In this document: piece after piece, positions 17,315-26,514 of the stretch
How positions within the stretch are numbered: the first letter of the stretch is position 1
How the letters are laid out: every line of letters begins with the position of its first letter
Assembly: GCF_013410405.1 (NCBI RefSeq)
Contig: NZ_JACCFK010000001.1
Location: forward strand, 4,278,001-4,342,000
DNA: 64,000 nt
Direction of reading: 5' to 3'
Origin: Amycolatopsis endophytica
GTDB taxonomy: Bacteria > Actinomycetota > Actinomycetes > Mycobacteriales > Pseudonocardiaceae
Made by a program: the position numbers and the translations under genes
Notes under the pieces: model-generated
Databases searched by the model: none
What the model was told of the DNA's origin: nothing
What the model saw: only the letters and a program-made list of their open reading frames with translations

Positions 17315-19378
17315 ATGCCCGACTGCGTGACGTTCGACCTGTTTTGCGACCAGCCGCGCGCCGCGCTCTGGACGGTGCTCGGGTCGCCGGAACTGTACCC
17401 CCGCTTCTTCCGGGGCGTCGGGTCGGTGGACCGGCTGGGCACGCGCGGCCGCCACGCCCGCTACCGCCTCCGGCTCACCCTGAGCGGACCTCCGGTCGGG
17501 CACGAGATGCGGGTACTGCTCAACCGTCCGGAGGAACAGCTCGTGCTGGAGACGGTGCCGGACACCGGCGGCTGCCTGTCGGTGCGGTTGAGCGACACCT
17601 CCGCGGGCGGCACCCGGCTCAAGTTCATCTACTTCCGGCCCGCGCTGCCGAGTCCCGGCCGCGCGCCGTCGGCCAACGACCTCGAACTGTGGGCGCAGGA
17701 CGGGCTCGACCGGGTCCGCCGTCACCTCACCGGCTCCGCGGCGCCGCTGCCACCCGACCGTGCCCCGTCGACGCGGCAGATCGCCAACACCCTGATCGCG
17801 GCCGGGATCCTGACCCCCGCGCGGCCCGACCGCGTGGTGCGGCAGCTGCGCGCATTGGCGCAGTGGGGCGCGACGCTGGCCGGCGGGTACACCGCCGCCG
17901 CGGCCCGGTCACCGCGCGGGATCGCGGTGATCGACGAGGACGGGACGGAGACGACCTTCGCCGGGCTGCGGGCCGAGGCGAACCGGCTCGCGGCGTCGTT
18001 GCGGACGGTCGGCGTCGGCCCCGGCGGCACGGTCGCGGTCATGGCGCGCAACCACAGCGCGATGGTGAAGACGTTGCTCGCGTGCGCCTACCTCGGCGCG
18101 GGTTCGGTGCTGCTCAACACCGGTCTCGCGCGGCCCCAGATCGGGGACGCGATCCGCAGGCACGCGGTGCGGGTACTGGTGGCCGACGGGGAGTTCGCGG
18201 AGCAGGTCGCGGGGATGCCGTTGAAAGCGGTCGTGCTCACCGGCGCCGACGACGGGCCGCCTGGCCAGCCGACGCTGGGCGAGATCATCGCGGAGGCGCC
18301 GGAGGCCGAGTTCGGCCCGCCCCGGCGGCCCGCCCGCATCGTCGTGCTGACCTCGGGAACGACGGGTGCGCCGAAGGGCGCGCGACGGCCGACGCCGAAG
18401 GGGCTGGGTTCCGCGGTGGCGCTGCTGTCGCGGATCCCGCTGCACACGGGGGACCGGATGCTGATGGCGGCTCCGCTGTTCCACAGCTGGGGCCTGTCCG
18501 CGTTGCAGGTCGGCATGCCGCTGCGCGCGACACTGGTGCTGCAGCGGCGGTTCGACCCGGAGGCGTGCCTGCGGGCGATCCAGGAACACCGGTGCACCAC
18601 GATGTTCGCGGTGCCGGTGATGCTGCAGCGCATCATGGCGCTGCCCGAGCAGGTGCGCCGCCGCTACGACACGAGCAGTCTGCGGGTCGTGGCCAGCAGC
18701 GGTTCGGCGCTGCCCGCTTCGCTCGTGACGGAGTTCATGGACGCCTTCGGCGACGTGCTCTACAACTTCTACGGCTCGACCGAGGTGTCCGCGGCGTCCG
18801 TGGCCACCCCGCAGGACCTGCGCGCCGCCCCGTCGACGGCAGGCTACCCGCCGCTGGGCACGCGGCTCGCGGTGCTCGGGCCGACCGGTGAGCCGGTTCC
18901 GCCCGGCGCGGTCGGCGGCATCTTCGTGGGCAACGATCTGCTGTTCGACGGCTACACCGACGGGACCAGCCGCGTGACACGCGATGAGCTGATGGACACC
19001 GGTGACCGCGGCTACCTCGACGCGGACGGCCGCCTGTTCGTCGCGGGCCGGGACGACGACATGATCGTGTCCGGCGGGGAGAACGTGTTCCCGCGCCCGG
19101 TGGAGGAGGCGCTGACCGAGCTGCCCGGCGTGGCCGACGTGGCCGTGCTCGGGGTGCCCGACGACGAGTTCGGTCAGCGGCTCGTCGCGTTCGTGACGGT
19201 CGAACCGGGCGCACGGCTCGACCCCGATCTCGTCCGCGACTACCTCCGGCGCCGGGTCGCCCGGTTCGCGGTCCCGCGTGAGGTGGTGTTCGTCGACGAA
19301 CTGCCCCGCACGCCGACGGGCAAGGTCATCAAGCGGGTGCTGCTGGAGGACGAGTGGGCCGGCCGCGCCGCCCCGTGA
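17315..19378 (+). CDS. Acyl-CoA synthetase with N-terminal SRPBCC-like domain
   Basis: 687 residues. Residues ~1-140 look like an SRPBCC/polyketide-cyclase-type ligand-binding fold (VTFDLFCDQPRAALWTVLGSPELYPRFF, then beta-rich RYRLRLTLSG and LVLETVPDTGG, then a C-terminal helix). From ~190 on it is an AMP-forming acyl-CoA ligase: VVLTSGTTGAPKGARR (ATP loop), NFYGSTEVSAASVATP, DTGDRGYLDADGRLFVAGR, SGGENVFP and PRTPTGKVIKRVL (catalytic Lys). It activates a carboxylic acid as its CoA thioester in the cytoplasm. It lies just before the mce operon, suggesting activation of imported lipid. An in-frame TTG at 17279 is possible but would overlap the promoter. Confidence 0.85.
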   Translation: MPDCVTFDLFCDQPRAALWTVLGSPELYPRFFRGVGSVDRLGTRGRHARYRLRLTLSGPPVGHEMRVLLNRPEEQLVLETVPDTGGCLSVRLSDTSAGGTRLKFIYFRPALPSPGRAPSANDLELWAQDGLDRVRRHLTGSAAPLPPDRAPSTRQIANTLIAAGILTPARPDRVVRQLRALAQWGATLAGGYTAAAARSPRGIAVIDEDGTETTFAGLRAEANRLAASLRTVGVGPGGTVAVMARNHSAMVKTLLACAYLGAGSVLLNTGLARPQIGDAIRRHAVRVLVADGEFAEQVAGMPLKAVVLTGADDGPPGQPTLGEIIAEAPEAEFGPPRRPARIVVLTSGTTGAPKGARRPTPKGLGSAVALLSRIPLHTGDRMLMAAPLFHSWGLSALQVGMPLRATLVLQRRFDPEACLRAIQEHRCTTMFAVPVMLQRIMALPEQVRRRYDTSSLRVVASSGSALPASLVTEFMDAFGDVLYNFYGSTEVSAASVATPQDLRAAPSTAGYPPLGTRLAVLGPTGEPVPPGAVGGIFVGNDLLFDGYTDGTSRVTRDELMDTGDRGYLDADGRLFVAGRDDDMIVSGGENVFPRPVEEALTELPGVADVAVLGVPDDEFGQRLVAFVTVEPGARLDPDLVRDYLRRRVARFAVPREVVFVDELPRTPTGKVIKRVLLEDEWAGRAAP

Positions 19379-19405
19379 CAGGTGACCGGACGATATTTCG
19401 TCGTT

Positions 19406-19479
19406 GCGTGACAAGAAAACACACGGTTGCGAAAGATCGAACGCAAGCGTTGTGACGCTGGTTGACCCGCCGGTAACGT
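19406..19479 (+). promoter_or_regulatory. Upstream control region of the mce operon
   Basis: GCGTGACAAGAA (19406-19417) and GGTTGACCCGCCG (19460-19472) both recur upstream of the acyl-CoA synthetase (17222-17233 and 17277-17289) with almost the same spacing (54 against 55 bases). A TTGCG/CGCAA inverted repeat lies between them (19427-19446). TAACGT (19474-19479) with TTGTGA 18 bases upstream is a possible promoter. Confidence 0.45.
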
Positions 19480-19522
19480 CCTCGCGGTCCACTGCGGAGA
19501 AACCTCAGGCAGGAAACCGTTC

Positions 19523-20719
19523 ATGACGCAAGCCCGGTCACGTCGCGCCGCTGTCGCCGCGCTGGGACTGGCCCTCGCGGCCGCCGCCCTGGTGCCCGCG
19601 ACCGCGGCCGTCGCCACGGCGGCGACCCGCGCCGGCACGAGCACGTGCCAGGCGGGCGGCTCGGTCGGCGTCCCCGTTTCGTTCCGGGCGACCTTCGGCG
19701 AAACCGTGGCGCAGGGCGCGAACGTGCCCGTCACGGACGCGGCCGTCACGTTCGTCGTGCCCCCCGATGCGGTCGACGCGCTGCGTGACTCCGGCGGTGC
19801 CACGGTCGACGCGTCGGCCGCCGTGGAGCTGAGCGTCGCGCAGCCGCGGGGCACCCAGAAGCTGACCGTCACCGGACTGTCCACATCGGAGATCCCGCTC
19901 CCTGCCGACGGCGAGCTGCGGATCACGCTGCCGGGCCACGTTCCGCCGATCGTGGCAGGCGCCGGTCCGGTGACGGTCTCCCTCACCTCGCTCGCGCCCC
20001 GGCTCGTCGTGCACGGCGAGACGCTGAACGCGGACCTGGGATGCACCACCGATCCCGCCGCGAACGGGGAGCTCGCGCAGGTGCGTGTGTCGGCACCGAC
20101 GGCGTCCCCCGTGCCGTCGGTGCCGGACGCGACCGAGATCGCCGCCGCGGTGGAGGACACACCGCTGCTGACGGCGAAGTTCCTCGTGGACGGAACTTCG
20201 CGCATCGCGAAGATGGGCTCGGACCTGGTGCTGCAACAGGGCACGTTCGACGCGGGCCTGTTCACCGGGGACGTGCCGAACACGATCCGGATCGAGGGCG
20301 ACCTGAACCTGCCGAAATCGGAAAGCTACTTCGTGGCCTTCCGGTTCATGCCGGTCACCAGTGACGTGCGCCTGCCGCAGGCGGAGAAGGCGACCGGCAC
20401 CGCGGACATCAGCGGCGGTCTGTTCACCCCGACGATCGACATGACGGTTCGCGTGAACCTGTTGGTGAGCAACGTGAAGCAGGACGGCGTGCCCCTCGCG
20501 GTGGGGGAGAACTGCCGCACGGTGTCGCCGCTGGTGATCCCGATGAAGGGGCAGACCTCGCTGGTGCCGGGCAGCCAGTCGACCATCGAGTCGTCCTACG
20601 AGATCCCGCCGTTCACCGGATGCGGTGTGACCGAGGACCTCGACCCGCTGCTGACGGGCCTGATCTCCGGCCCCGGCAACACCATGCGCACCACGCTGAC
20701 CGCGCAGGGGATCGGCTGA
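19523..20719 (+). CDS. Secreted protein encoded at the head of the mce operon
   Basis: 398 residues. A signal peptide covers ~1-35, and Cys-containing motifs are spaced through the mature protein (STCQAGG, LGCTTDPA, ENCRTVSP, TGCGVTED). The C-terminal half matches the C-terminal domain of the secreted protein at 15737: both run through PVT-x-x-V, a TGT/SGG segment, CRT, and end in LTGLIS plus GPGNT. Its TGA overlaps the ATG of the first YrbE permease by one base (TGATG), so it belongs to the operon. An exported lipid-binding or wall-associated partner of the Mce complex is a reasonable guess; no function is proven. Confidence 0.7.
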   Translation: MTQARSRRAAVAALGLALAAAALVPATAAVATAATRAGTSTCQAGGSVGVPVSFRATFGETVAQGANVPVTDAAVTFVVPPDAVDALRDSGGATVDASAAVELSVAQPRGTQKLTVTGLSTSEIPLPADGELRITLPGHVPPIVAGAGPVTVSLTSLAPRLVVHGETLNADLGCTTDPAANGELAQVRVSAPTASPVPSVPDATEIAAAVEDTPLLTAKFLVDGTSRIAKMGSDLVLQQGTFDAGLFTGDVPNTIRIEGDLNLPKSESYFVAFRFMPVTSDVRLPQAEKATGTADISGGLFTPTIDMTVRVNLLVSNVKQDGVPLAVGENCRTVSPLVIPMKGQTSLVPGSQSTIESSYEIPPFTGCGVTEDLDPLLTGLISGPGNTMRTTLTAQGIG

Positions 20720-21501
20720 TGACCGCCCCGGTGACCGCCGCCCGCAACGCCGTCGGCGAGTTCGGCAAGCTCTTCGGCCTGGCGCTGGACATCGTCGTCG
20801 CGATGTTCAAGCGGCCCTTCCAGTTCCGCGAGTTCGTGCAGCAGTTCTGGTTCGTGGCCAGCGTGTCCATCCTGCCCGCCGCGCTCGTGAGCATCCCCTT
20901 CGGCGCCGTCATCACACTCCAGCTCGGCGGACTGACCAGCCAGCTCGGCGCCGAATCGTTCAACGGCGCGGCCAGCGTGCTCGCCGTGATCCAGCAGGCG
21001 AGCCCGATCGTCACCACCCTCGTCGTCGCCGGCGCGGGCGGCAGCGCGATCTGCGCGGAACTCGGATCGCGCACCATCCGCGAGGAGATCGACGCCATGG
21101 AGGTGCTGGGCGTCTCGCCGATCCAGCGGCTCGTGGTGCCGCGGGTGCTCGCCGCGATGGCCGTCGCCATCCTGCTCAACGGGATGGTCAGCTTCGTCGG
21201 CGTCACCGGCGGCTACGTGTTCAACGTGCTGGTGCAGGGCGGCACGCCGGGTGCGTTCCTGTCCAGCTTCTCCGCGCTGGCCCAGCTGCCCGACCTGTGG
21301 GTGGGCGAGGTCAAGGCGGTGATCTTCGGGTTCCTCGCCGGGCTCGTCGCCTCCTACCGCGGTCTCAACCCGAAGGGCGGCGCGAAGGGCGTCGGCGACG
21401 TCGTCAACCAGTCCGTCGTGATCACGTTCCTGCTGCTGTTCTTCGTGAACTTCGTGATCAGCGTGATCTACCTACGCGTCGTGCCTGCGAAGGGAGCGTG
21501 A
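20719..21501 (+). CDS. yrbEA: YrbE/MlaE-type permease A of the Mce transporter
   Basis: 260 residues with five to six membrane helices. It carries the MlaE-family motif EEIDAMEVLGVSPIQRLVVPRVLA in the cytoplasmic loop and the IVTTLVVAGAGGSAICAELGSRTI helix. With YrbEB it forms the membrane permease of the Mce lipid importer, driven by an MceG-type ATPase that is not in this window. The ATG at 20719 overlaps the preceding stop. Confidence 0.93.
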   Translation: MTAPVTAARNAVGEFGKLFGLALDIVVAMFKRPFQFREFVQQFWFVASVSILPAALVSIPFGAVITLQLGGLTSQLGAESFNGAASVLAVIQQASPIVTTLVVAGAGGSAICAELGSRTIREEIDAMEVLGVSPIQRLVVPRVLAAMAVAILLNGMVSFVGVTGGYVFNVLVQGGTPGAFLSSFSALAQLPDLWVGEVKAVIFGFLAGLVASYRGLNPKGGAKGVGDVVNQSVVITFLLLFFVNFVISVIYLRVVPAKGA

Positions 21502-21505
21502 GCCC

Positions 21506-22348
21506 GTGACCACCGTCGGCGGCCGTCACCGGCTGTTCAACCCCGAGCGCGGCATGAACGGCCTGGTTCGCCTGGGCGATCAGCTCGCGTTCTACCTCCG
21601 CGCGCTGGCCTGGACCCCGCGCACCCTCACGCGCTACGGCCGCGAAGTGGTGCGCCTGCTGGCCGAGGTCGCGTTCGGCAGCGGTGCGCTCGCCGTCATC
21701 GGCGGCACGATCGGCGTGATGGTCGGCATGTGCGTGTTCACCGGCACCGTCGTGGGCCTGCAAGGCTTCTCCGCGCTCGACCAGCTGGGCACCTCCGCCT
21801 TCGCCGGGTTCCTGTCGGCCTACTTCAACACCCGCGAGATCGCCCCGCTGGTCGCCGCGCTCGCGCTGTCGAGCACCGTCGGGTCCGGGTTCACCGCGCA
21901 GCTGGGCGCGATGCGCATCTCCGAGGAGATCGACGCGCTCGAAGTGATGGCCGTGCGCAGCATGCCCTACCTGGTGACCACCCGGATCATCGCCGGGTTC
22001 ATCGCGATCATCCCGCTGTACGTGGTGGGGCTGCTGACCTCCTACCTCGCCGCCCGCACGATCACCGTGGTCGTCTACGGCCAGTCCGGCGGCACCTACG
22101 ACCACTATTTCAGCCTGTTCCTCCCGCCCGAGGACGTGGTGTGGTCGTTCGCGAAGGTGATGGTGTTCAGCATCGCGATCATCCTCACCCACTGCTTCTA
22201 CGGCTACCGCGCCGGGGGCGGACCGGCCGGGGTCGGCGTCGCGGTGGGCCGCTCGGTGCGGACCTCGATCGTCGTGGTCAGCGTGCTCGACTTCTTCCTC
22301 AGCCTGGCGATCTGGGGCGCCACGACGACCGTGCGGGTGGCGGGATGA
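21506..22348 (+). CDS. yrbEB: YrbE/MlaE-type permease B of the Mce transporter
   Basis: 280 residues from GTG 21506, 4 bases after the YrbEA stop. MlaE signatures: LVAALALSSTVGSGFTAQLGAMRISEEIDALEVMAV and the following VTTRIIAGFIAIIPLYV helix. It pairs with YrbEA. The gene overlaps mceA by 4 bases. Confidence 0.93.
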   Translation: MTTVGGRHRLFNPERGMNGLVRLGDQLAFYLRALAWTPRTLTRYGREVVRLLAEVAFGSGALAVIGGTIGVMVGMCVFTGTVVGLQGFSALDQLGTSAFAGFLSAYFNTREIAPLVAALALSSTVGSGFTAQLGAMRISEEIDALEVMAVRSMPYLVTTRIIAGFIAIIPLYVVGLLTSYLAARTITVVVYGQSGGTYDHYFSLFLPPEDVVWSFAKVMVFSIAIILTHCFYGYRAGGGPAGVGVAVGRSVRTSIVVVSVLDFFLSLAIWGATTTVRVAG

Positions 22349-23526
22349 GCGAGCAACGCAGACGGATGCTGTTCGGTGCGCTCGGGCTGGTGTTCCTCGC
22401 GCTGCTCGGCGCGATGGGCTGGTTCGCGGTCGCCATCTACGACAAGGCGTTCACCTCGTATGTGCCCGTGGTCCTCAAGGCCGAGCGCGCGGGCACGCAG
22501 CTCAAGGAGAACGCCGACGTCAAGGTGCGCGGGGTGCTCGTCGGTTCGGTGCGCAGGATCGACGTGCGGCCCGGCGGGGTCGAGGTCGAGCTGGCGATGG
22601 ACCCGGACCGGATCGGCGCGGTACCGTCCAATGTGTCCGCCCGGCTGTTGCCGAAGACGTTGTTCGGACAGCGGTACGTGAGCCTGGTGATCCCGGAAAA
22701 TCCGGCACCGCAAGCGCTTTCCTCCGGCGCGGTGATCGAGGAGGACCGCAGCACCCAGGCCGTCGAGGTCGAGCAGGCGCTGCGGGACCTGCTGCCGGTG
22801 CTGCAGGCCGTCCAGCCGCAGAAGCTCGCGAGCACACTCGGCGCGGTGTCGCACGCCCTCGAAGGACGCGGCCCCGAACTGGGCACGACGCTGGTGACGC
22901 TCGGCGACTACCTGGGACGGCTCAATCCCGAGGTGCCCGACCTGCGGACGGCGATCACCAAACTCGCCGACACGGTGGACACCTACCAGACCGCCGCCCC
23001 GGACCTCGTCGACGCCATGGCCGACCTGCGCACCACCGCGACGACGCTGACCCGCCAGCAGGAGGACCTCGCCGCCCTGTTCGGCACGGTCACCGCGGCG
23101 GGCAACGACGCCGTCGCCTTCCTCGACGCCAACGACGACACCCTGGTCGACCTGTCCGCGGACAGCCGGCCGGTGCTGGACCTGCTCGCGGAGTACTCAC
23201 CGGAGATCCCGTGCGTCGCGGACGCGGCCGCGCGGTTGAAGCCGGTCGTCGAGCGGGCCCTGGGGGTGGGCACGGCCGAACCCGGCCTGCACGTGGACCT
23301 CACGGTCCGTCCACCGCGGCAGGGCGGGTCCCCGCCGCCGTCGGCGGACGGACCGCGGTGTCCCACGGCCGGGTCGGCCGCGCCCGGGGCGAACACCCCG
23401 GCGGAACAGCAGTTCCTGTCCGAACTGCTCGCCCCGGTGCTCGGTGAGCAGCCCGCCGGGATCCCGGGCTGGAGCGGGCTGCTGATGGGGCCGCTGCTGC
23501 GTGGCGCGGAGGTGACGCTGAGATGA
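22345..23526 (+). CDS. mceA: MceA substrate-binding protein
   Basis: 393 residues. An N-terminal membrane anchor (about 8-32) is followed by the MCE/MlaD beta-barrel domain (about 38-120: LKAERAGTQLKENADVKVRGVLVGSVRRIDV and LLPKTLFGQRYVSLVIPE). A long helical part (about 140-290) and a Pro/Gly-rich C-terminus complete it. Mce proteins assemble as a hexameric channel that carries hydrophobic substrates from the envelope to the YrbE permease. Stop and start overlap by 4 bases on both sides of the gene. Confidence 0.93.
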   Translation: MSEQRRRMLFGALGLVFLALLGAMGWFAVAIYDKAFTSYVPVVLKAERAGTQLKENADVKVRGVLVGSVRRIDVRPGGVEVELAMDPDRIGAVPSNVSARLLPKTLFGQRYVSLVIPENPAPQALSSGAVIEEDRSTQAVEVEQALRDLLPVLQAVQPQKLASTLGAVSHALEGRGPELGTTLVTLGDYLGRLNPEVPDLRTAITKLADTVDTYQTAAPDLVDAMADLRTTATTLTRQQEDLAALFGTVTAAGNDAVAFLDANDDTLVDLSADSRPVLDLLAEYSPEIPCVADAAARLKPVVERALGVGTAEPGLHVDLTVRPPRQGGSPPPSADGPRCPTAGSAAPGANTPAEQQFLSELLAPVLGEQPAGIPGWSGLLMGPLLRGAEVTLR

Positions 23527-24527
23527 TCCGCCCGCTGATCAAGGGAGTGGTCTTCGCGGTCGTGACCGTGCTGGCCACCGGGCTGCTCGCGATCACCATC
23601 GCCAACCGCGGCGACGGCGACACCGTCACCTACCGCGCCCGGTTCAGCGACGTCACCTCGCTCAACTCCGGTGACGACATCCGGATGTCCGGTGTGCGCA
23701 TCGGGCAGGTCACCGGCATCGAGATCGTGGACCGGCGCATCGCCGAGGTGTCGTTCTCGGTCGACAAGGACCGCGCGCTCACCCCGACGGTCACGGCGTC
23801 GGTCAAGTACCGCAACCTGATCGGCCAGCGCTACATCGCGCTCGACCAGGGCACCGGCACCGGACGGCTGGACCCGGGCGCGCTGATCCCGCTGGAGCGC
23901 ACCCGGCCCGCGCTGGACCTGACCGCGGTGTTCAACGGGTTCAAGCCGCTGTTCCAGGCGCTGTCCCCGCAGGACGTCAACCAGCTCGCCGGCGAGATAG
24001 TCCAGGTGCTGCAGGGTGAGGGCGGCACGGTCGCGGACCTGTTGCGGCACACCGCTTCGCTGACTTCGTCACTGGCCGACCAGGACCAGGTGATCGGGCA
24101 GGTGATCACCAACCTGAACCAGGTGCTGGACCGTTTCACCGCACGCGACGGGCAGCTCGGACAGCTGCTCGACGCGACCCAGCAGCTGGTGTCCGGGCTC
24201 GCCGCGAACGCCGGGCCGATCGGCGAGGCGATCGACGGCATCGGCGACCTGACCACCGCCACCGCCGGGCTGGTCCAGGACGGCAGGCAACCGCTGCGCG
24301 CCGACATCGGGGCGCTCGAACAGCTGGCCAGGACGCTGGGCGACAACACACCGGAGTTCGAGAAGTTCCTGAACAACCTGCCGGTCAAGTACGAGGCCAT
24401 CGGCCGCATCGCCTCCTACGGCTCCTGGCTCAACTTCTACCTGTGCTCGGTGCACTCCGACGCGACGCCGGCGCCCGGCGGCGGCCCGGTCGGTGTGCCC
24501 GTGACCGAGGCGAGGTGCAGGCGATGA
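23523..24527 (+). CDS. mceB: MceB substrate-binding protein
   Basis: 334 residues. An anchor (about 5-28) is followed by an MCE domain with RFSDVTSLNSGDDIRMSGVRIGQVTGIEIV and KYRNLIGQRYIALDQG, then a coiled helical region (VNQLAGEIVQVLQGEG, QLVSGLAANAGPIGEA). The C-terminal WLNFYLCSVH motif is typical of MceB proteins. It overlaps mceA and mceC by 4 bases. Confidence 0.93.
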   Translation: MIRPLIKGVVFAVVTVLATGLLAITIANRGDGDTVTYRARFSDVTSLNSGDDIRMSGVRIGQVTGIEIVDRRIAEVSFSVDKDRALTPTVTASVKYRNLIGQRYIALDQGTGTGRLDPGALIPLERTRPALDLTAVFNGFKPLFQALSPQDVNQLAGEIVQVLQGEGGTVADLLRHTASLTSSLADQDQVIGQVITNLNQVLDRFTARDGQLGQLLDATQQLVSGLAANAGPIGEAIDGIGDLTTATAGLVQDGRQPLRADIGALEQLARTLGDNTPEFEKFLNNLPVKYEAIGRIASYGSWLNFYLCSVHSDATPAPGGGPVGVPVTEARCRR

Positions 24528-25516
24528 AGTCGTTCCGGTCACGCAACTCCTTCCGGCTGGGCATGGCCGGGCTGGTCGTGATGCTCGTCCTCGGCGCGCT
24601 GACGCTGTTCTGGGACCGGCTGCCCGCGCTCGGCGGCACCACCTACACCGCCGAGTTCACCGAGGCCGCCGGTCTGAAGGACGGCGACGAGGTGCGCGTC
24701 GCGGGCGCGAAGGTCGGTGAGGTCACCGGCGTTTCGCTGGAGGGCGACCACGTCAAGGTCACCTTCCGCGTCACCGACGCCTGGGTCGGCGACGAAAGCA
24801 CGGTCTCGGTGCGCATCAAGACGTTGCTGGGCGCCAAGAACCTGGCGCTCGACCCGCGCGGCGAGCACGAGCAGGACCCGGACCAGGCGATCCCGCGCAC
24901 CCGCACCGTGACGCCCTACGACGTCAACGACGCCTTCGCCGACCTGGCGCGCACGACCGGCGAGCTGGACACCGACCAGCTGGCGGAGAGCTTCCGCACG
25001 CTGGCGCAGACCTTCGACGCCGCCACCCCGCAGGACGTCCGGTCTGCTTTGGACGGTCTGTCCGCGTTGTCGAGGACCATTTCCTCGCGCGACACCCAGC
25101 TCAAGCAACTGCTGGGCAACACCGCCGAGCTGAGCGGCACCGTCGCCGAACGCACCGACCAGTTGTCCCGGCTCATCACCGACGGCAACGTGCTGCTCAC
25201 CGAGTTCGACCAGCGGCGCTCGGCGCTCGACCAACTGCTGCGCGGCACCCGGGACCTCTCGCAGCAGGTCCGCGGGCTGATCGACGAGAACAACGGACAG
25301 CTCGGACCCGCGCTGGAACAGCTCGACCGCGTCACCGATGTCCTGCAACGCAACCAGGGCAACCTCGACCGCAGCCTCAGCCTGTCCGGCCCGTTCTACC
25401 GCCTGCTGGGCGACGCGCTGGGCAACGGCGCCTGGATCGACACCTACCTGTGCGGGTTGATCGCGACGACGGACGGAAGTCCCTGCATGCCACCGAAACC
25501 GGGAGGGAACGGCTGA
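24524..25516 (+). CDS. mceC: MceC substrate-binding protein
   Basis: 330 residues. RSRNSFRLGMAGLVVMLVLGALTLFW is the anchor; the MCE domain contains FTEAAGLKDGDEVRVAGAKVGEVTGVSLEGD and RIKTLLGAKNLALDPRG. The helical region contains heptad-like segments, and the end has WIDTYLCGL. The stop overlaps the mceD ATG by one base. Confidence 0.92.
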   Translation: MKSFRSRNSFRLGMAGLVVMLVLGALTLFWDRLPALGGTTYTAEFTEAAGLKDGDEVRVAGAKVGEVTGVSLEGDHVKVTFRVTDAWVGDESTVSVRIKTLLGAKNLALDPRGEHEQDPDQAIPRTRTVTPYDVNDAFADLARTTGELDTDQLAESFRTLAQTFDAATPQDVRSALDGLSALSRTISSRDTQLKQLLGNTAELSGTVAERTDQLSRLITDGNVLLTEFDQRRSALDQLLRGTRDLSQQVRGLIDENNGQLGPALEQLDRVTDVLQRNQGNLDRSLSLSGPFYRLLGDALGNGAWIDTYLCGLIATTDGSPCMPPKPGGNG

Positions 25517-26514
25517 TGGCGGTCGGACGTCTGGGCAGGTGGCTGCGCTGGGGCGCGCTCGTCGTGATCCTGGCGACGCTGGCCACCGCGATCGTGGTCG
25601 TGGTGCGTGACGCCGGGCGCGGCAAGCACCTCACCGCCTACTTCACCGCGGCCGTCGGGATCTACCCCGGTTCGGAGGTGCGGATCCTCGGCGTGCCGGT
25701 GGGGACCGTCGACACGGTCGAACCGCAGGGGCAGCAGGTCAAGGTCGGGTTCTCGGTGGACCACGGCATCCACGTGCCCGCCGACGCCGCGGCGCTCGTC
25801 GTCACGCCGAGCCTGGTCAGCGACCGCTACGTGCAGCTCGCCCCGGTCTATCGCGGCGGACCGGAGATCGCCGACGGCACGGTCATCCCGGTCGGCCGCA
25901 CCGCGGTGCCGGTCGAGCTGGACCAGCTGTTCGCGAGCCTGGACCGGCTGACCACCGCGCTGGGACCGCAGGGCGCCAACGGCGACGGCGCGCTGTCCGA
26001 CCTGCTCAGCAGCGCGTCGGAGGACCTGACCGGCAACGGTGCCCAGCTCGGCGAAATGATCCGCCGGCTCGGCCAGGCGGCCACCACGCTGAGCGGGTCA
26101 CGCGACGACCTGTTCGCCACCGTCGACAACCTGCAGCGGTTCACCACCATGCTGGCGGACAACGATTCCCAGGTGGACAGGCTGGCCGACCTGCTCGCCC
26201 AGGTGTCGTCGTTCCTGGCCTCCGAACGGGATGCGTTCAGCGGCGCGCTGCCCGAGCTGGCCCCCGCGCTCGGGCAGATCCAGCAGTTCGTGCAGGACAA
26301 CCGCGGCCGCATCAAGTCCAACGTGGACAAGCTGATGGGCACCACGCAGATGCTCGCCAACCAGCGCGCGTCGCTGACCGAGGCGCTGAACACCGCGCCG
26401 GACGCGCTCGACCGGTTGCTCGCCGCGTACGACCCGGCGCACTCGACGATCTACAGCCGCGCCGACCTCAACGAGTTCAGCATGGGCCCGGCCCTGCCGC
26501 TGGGAGGCAGCTGA
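25516..26514 (+). CDS. mceD: MceD substrate-binding protein
   Basis: 332 residues from ATG 25516. An anchor (about 10-32) is followed by an MCE domain with YFTAAVGIYPGSEVRILGVPVGTVDTVEPQG and the strand VVTPSLVSDRYVQLAPVY. A long alpha-helical segment (LSDLLSSASEDLTGNGAQLGE and onwards) follows. The short C-terminal tail is shorter than the Pro-rich tail of some mycobacterial MceD proteins. It overlaps mceE by one base. Confidence 0.92.
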   Translation: MAVGRLGRWLRWGALVVILATLATAIVVVVRDAGRGKHLTAYFTAAVGIYPGSEVRILGVPVGTVDTVEPQGQQVKVGFSVDHGIHVPADAAALVVTPSLVSDRYVQLAPVYRGGPEIADGTVIPVGRTAVPVELDQLFASLDRLTTALGPQGANGDGALSDLLSSASEDLTGNGAQLGEMIRRLGQAATTLSGSRDDLFATVDNLQRFTTMLADNDSQVDRLADLLAQVSSFLASERDAFSGALPELAPALGQIQQFVQDNRGRIKSNVDKLMGTTQMLANQRASLTEALNTAPDALDRLLAAYDPAHSTIYSRADLNEFSMGPALPLGGS

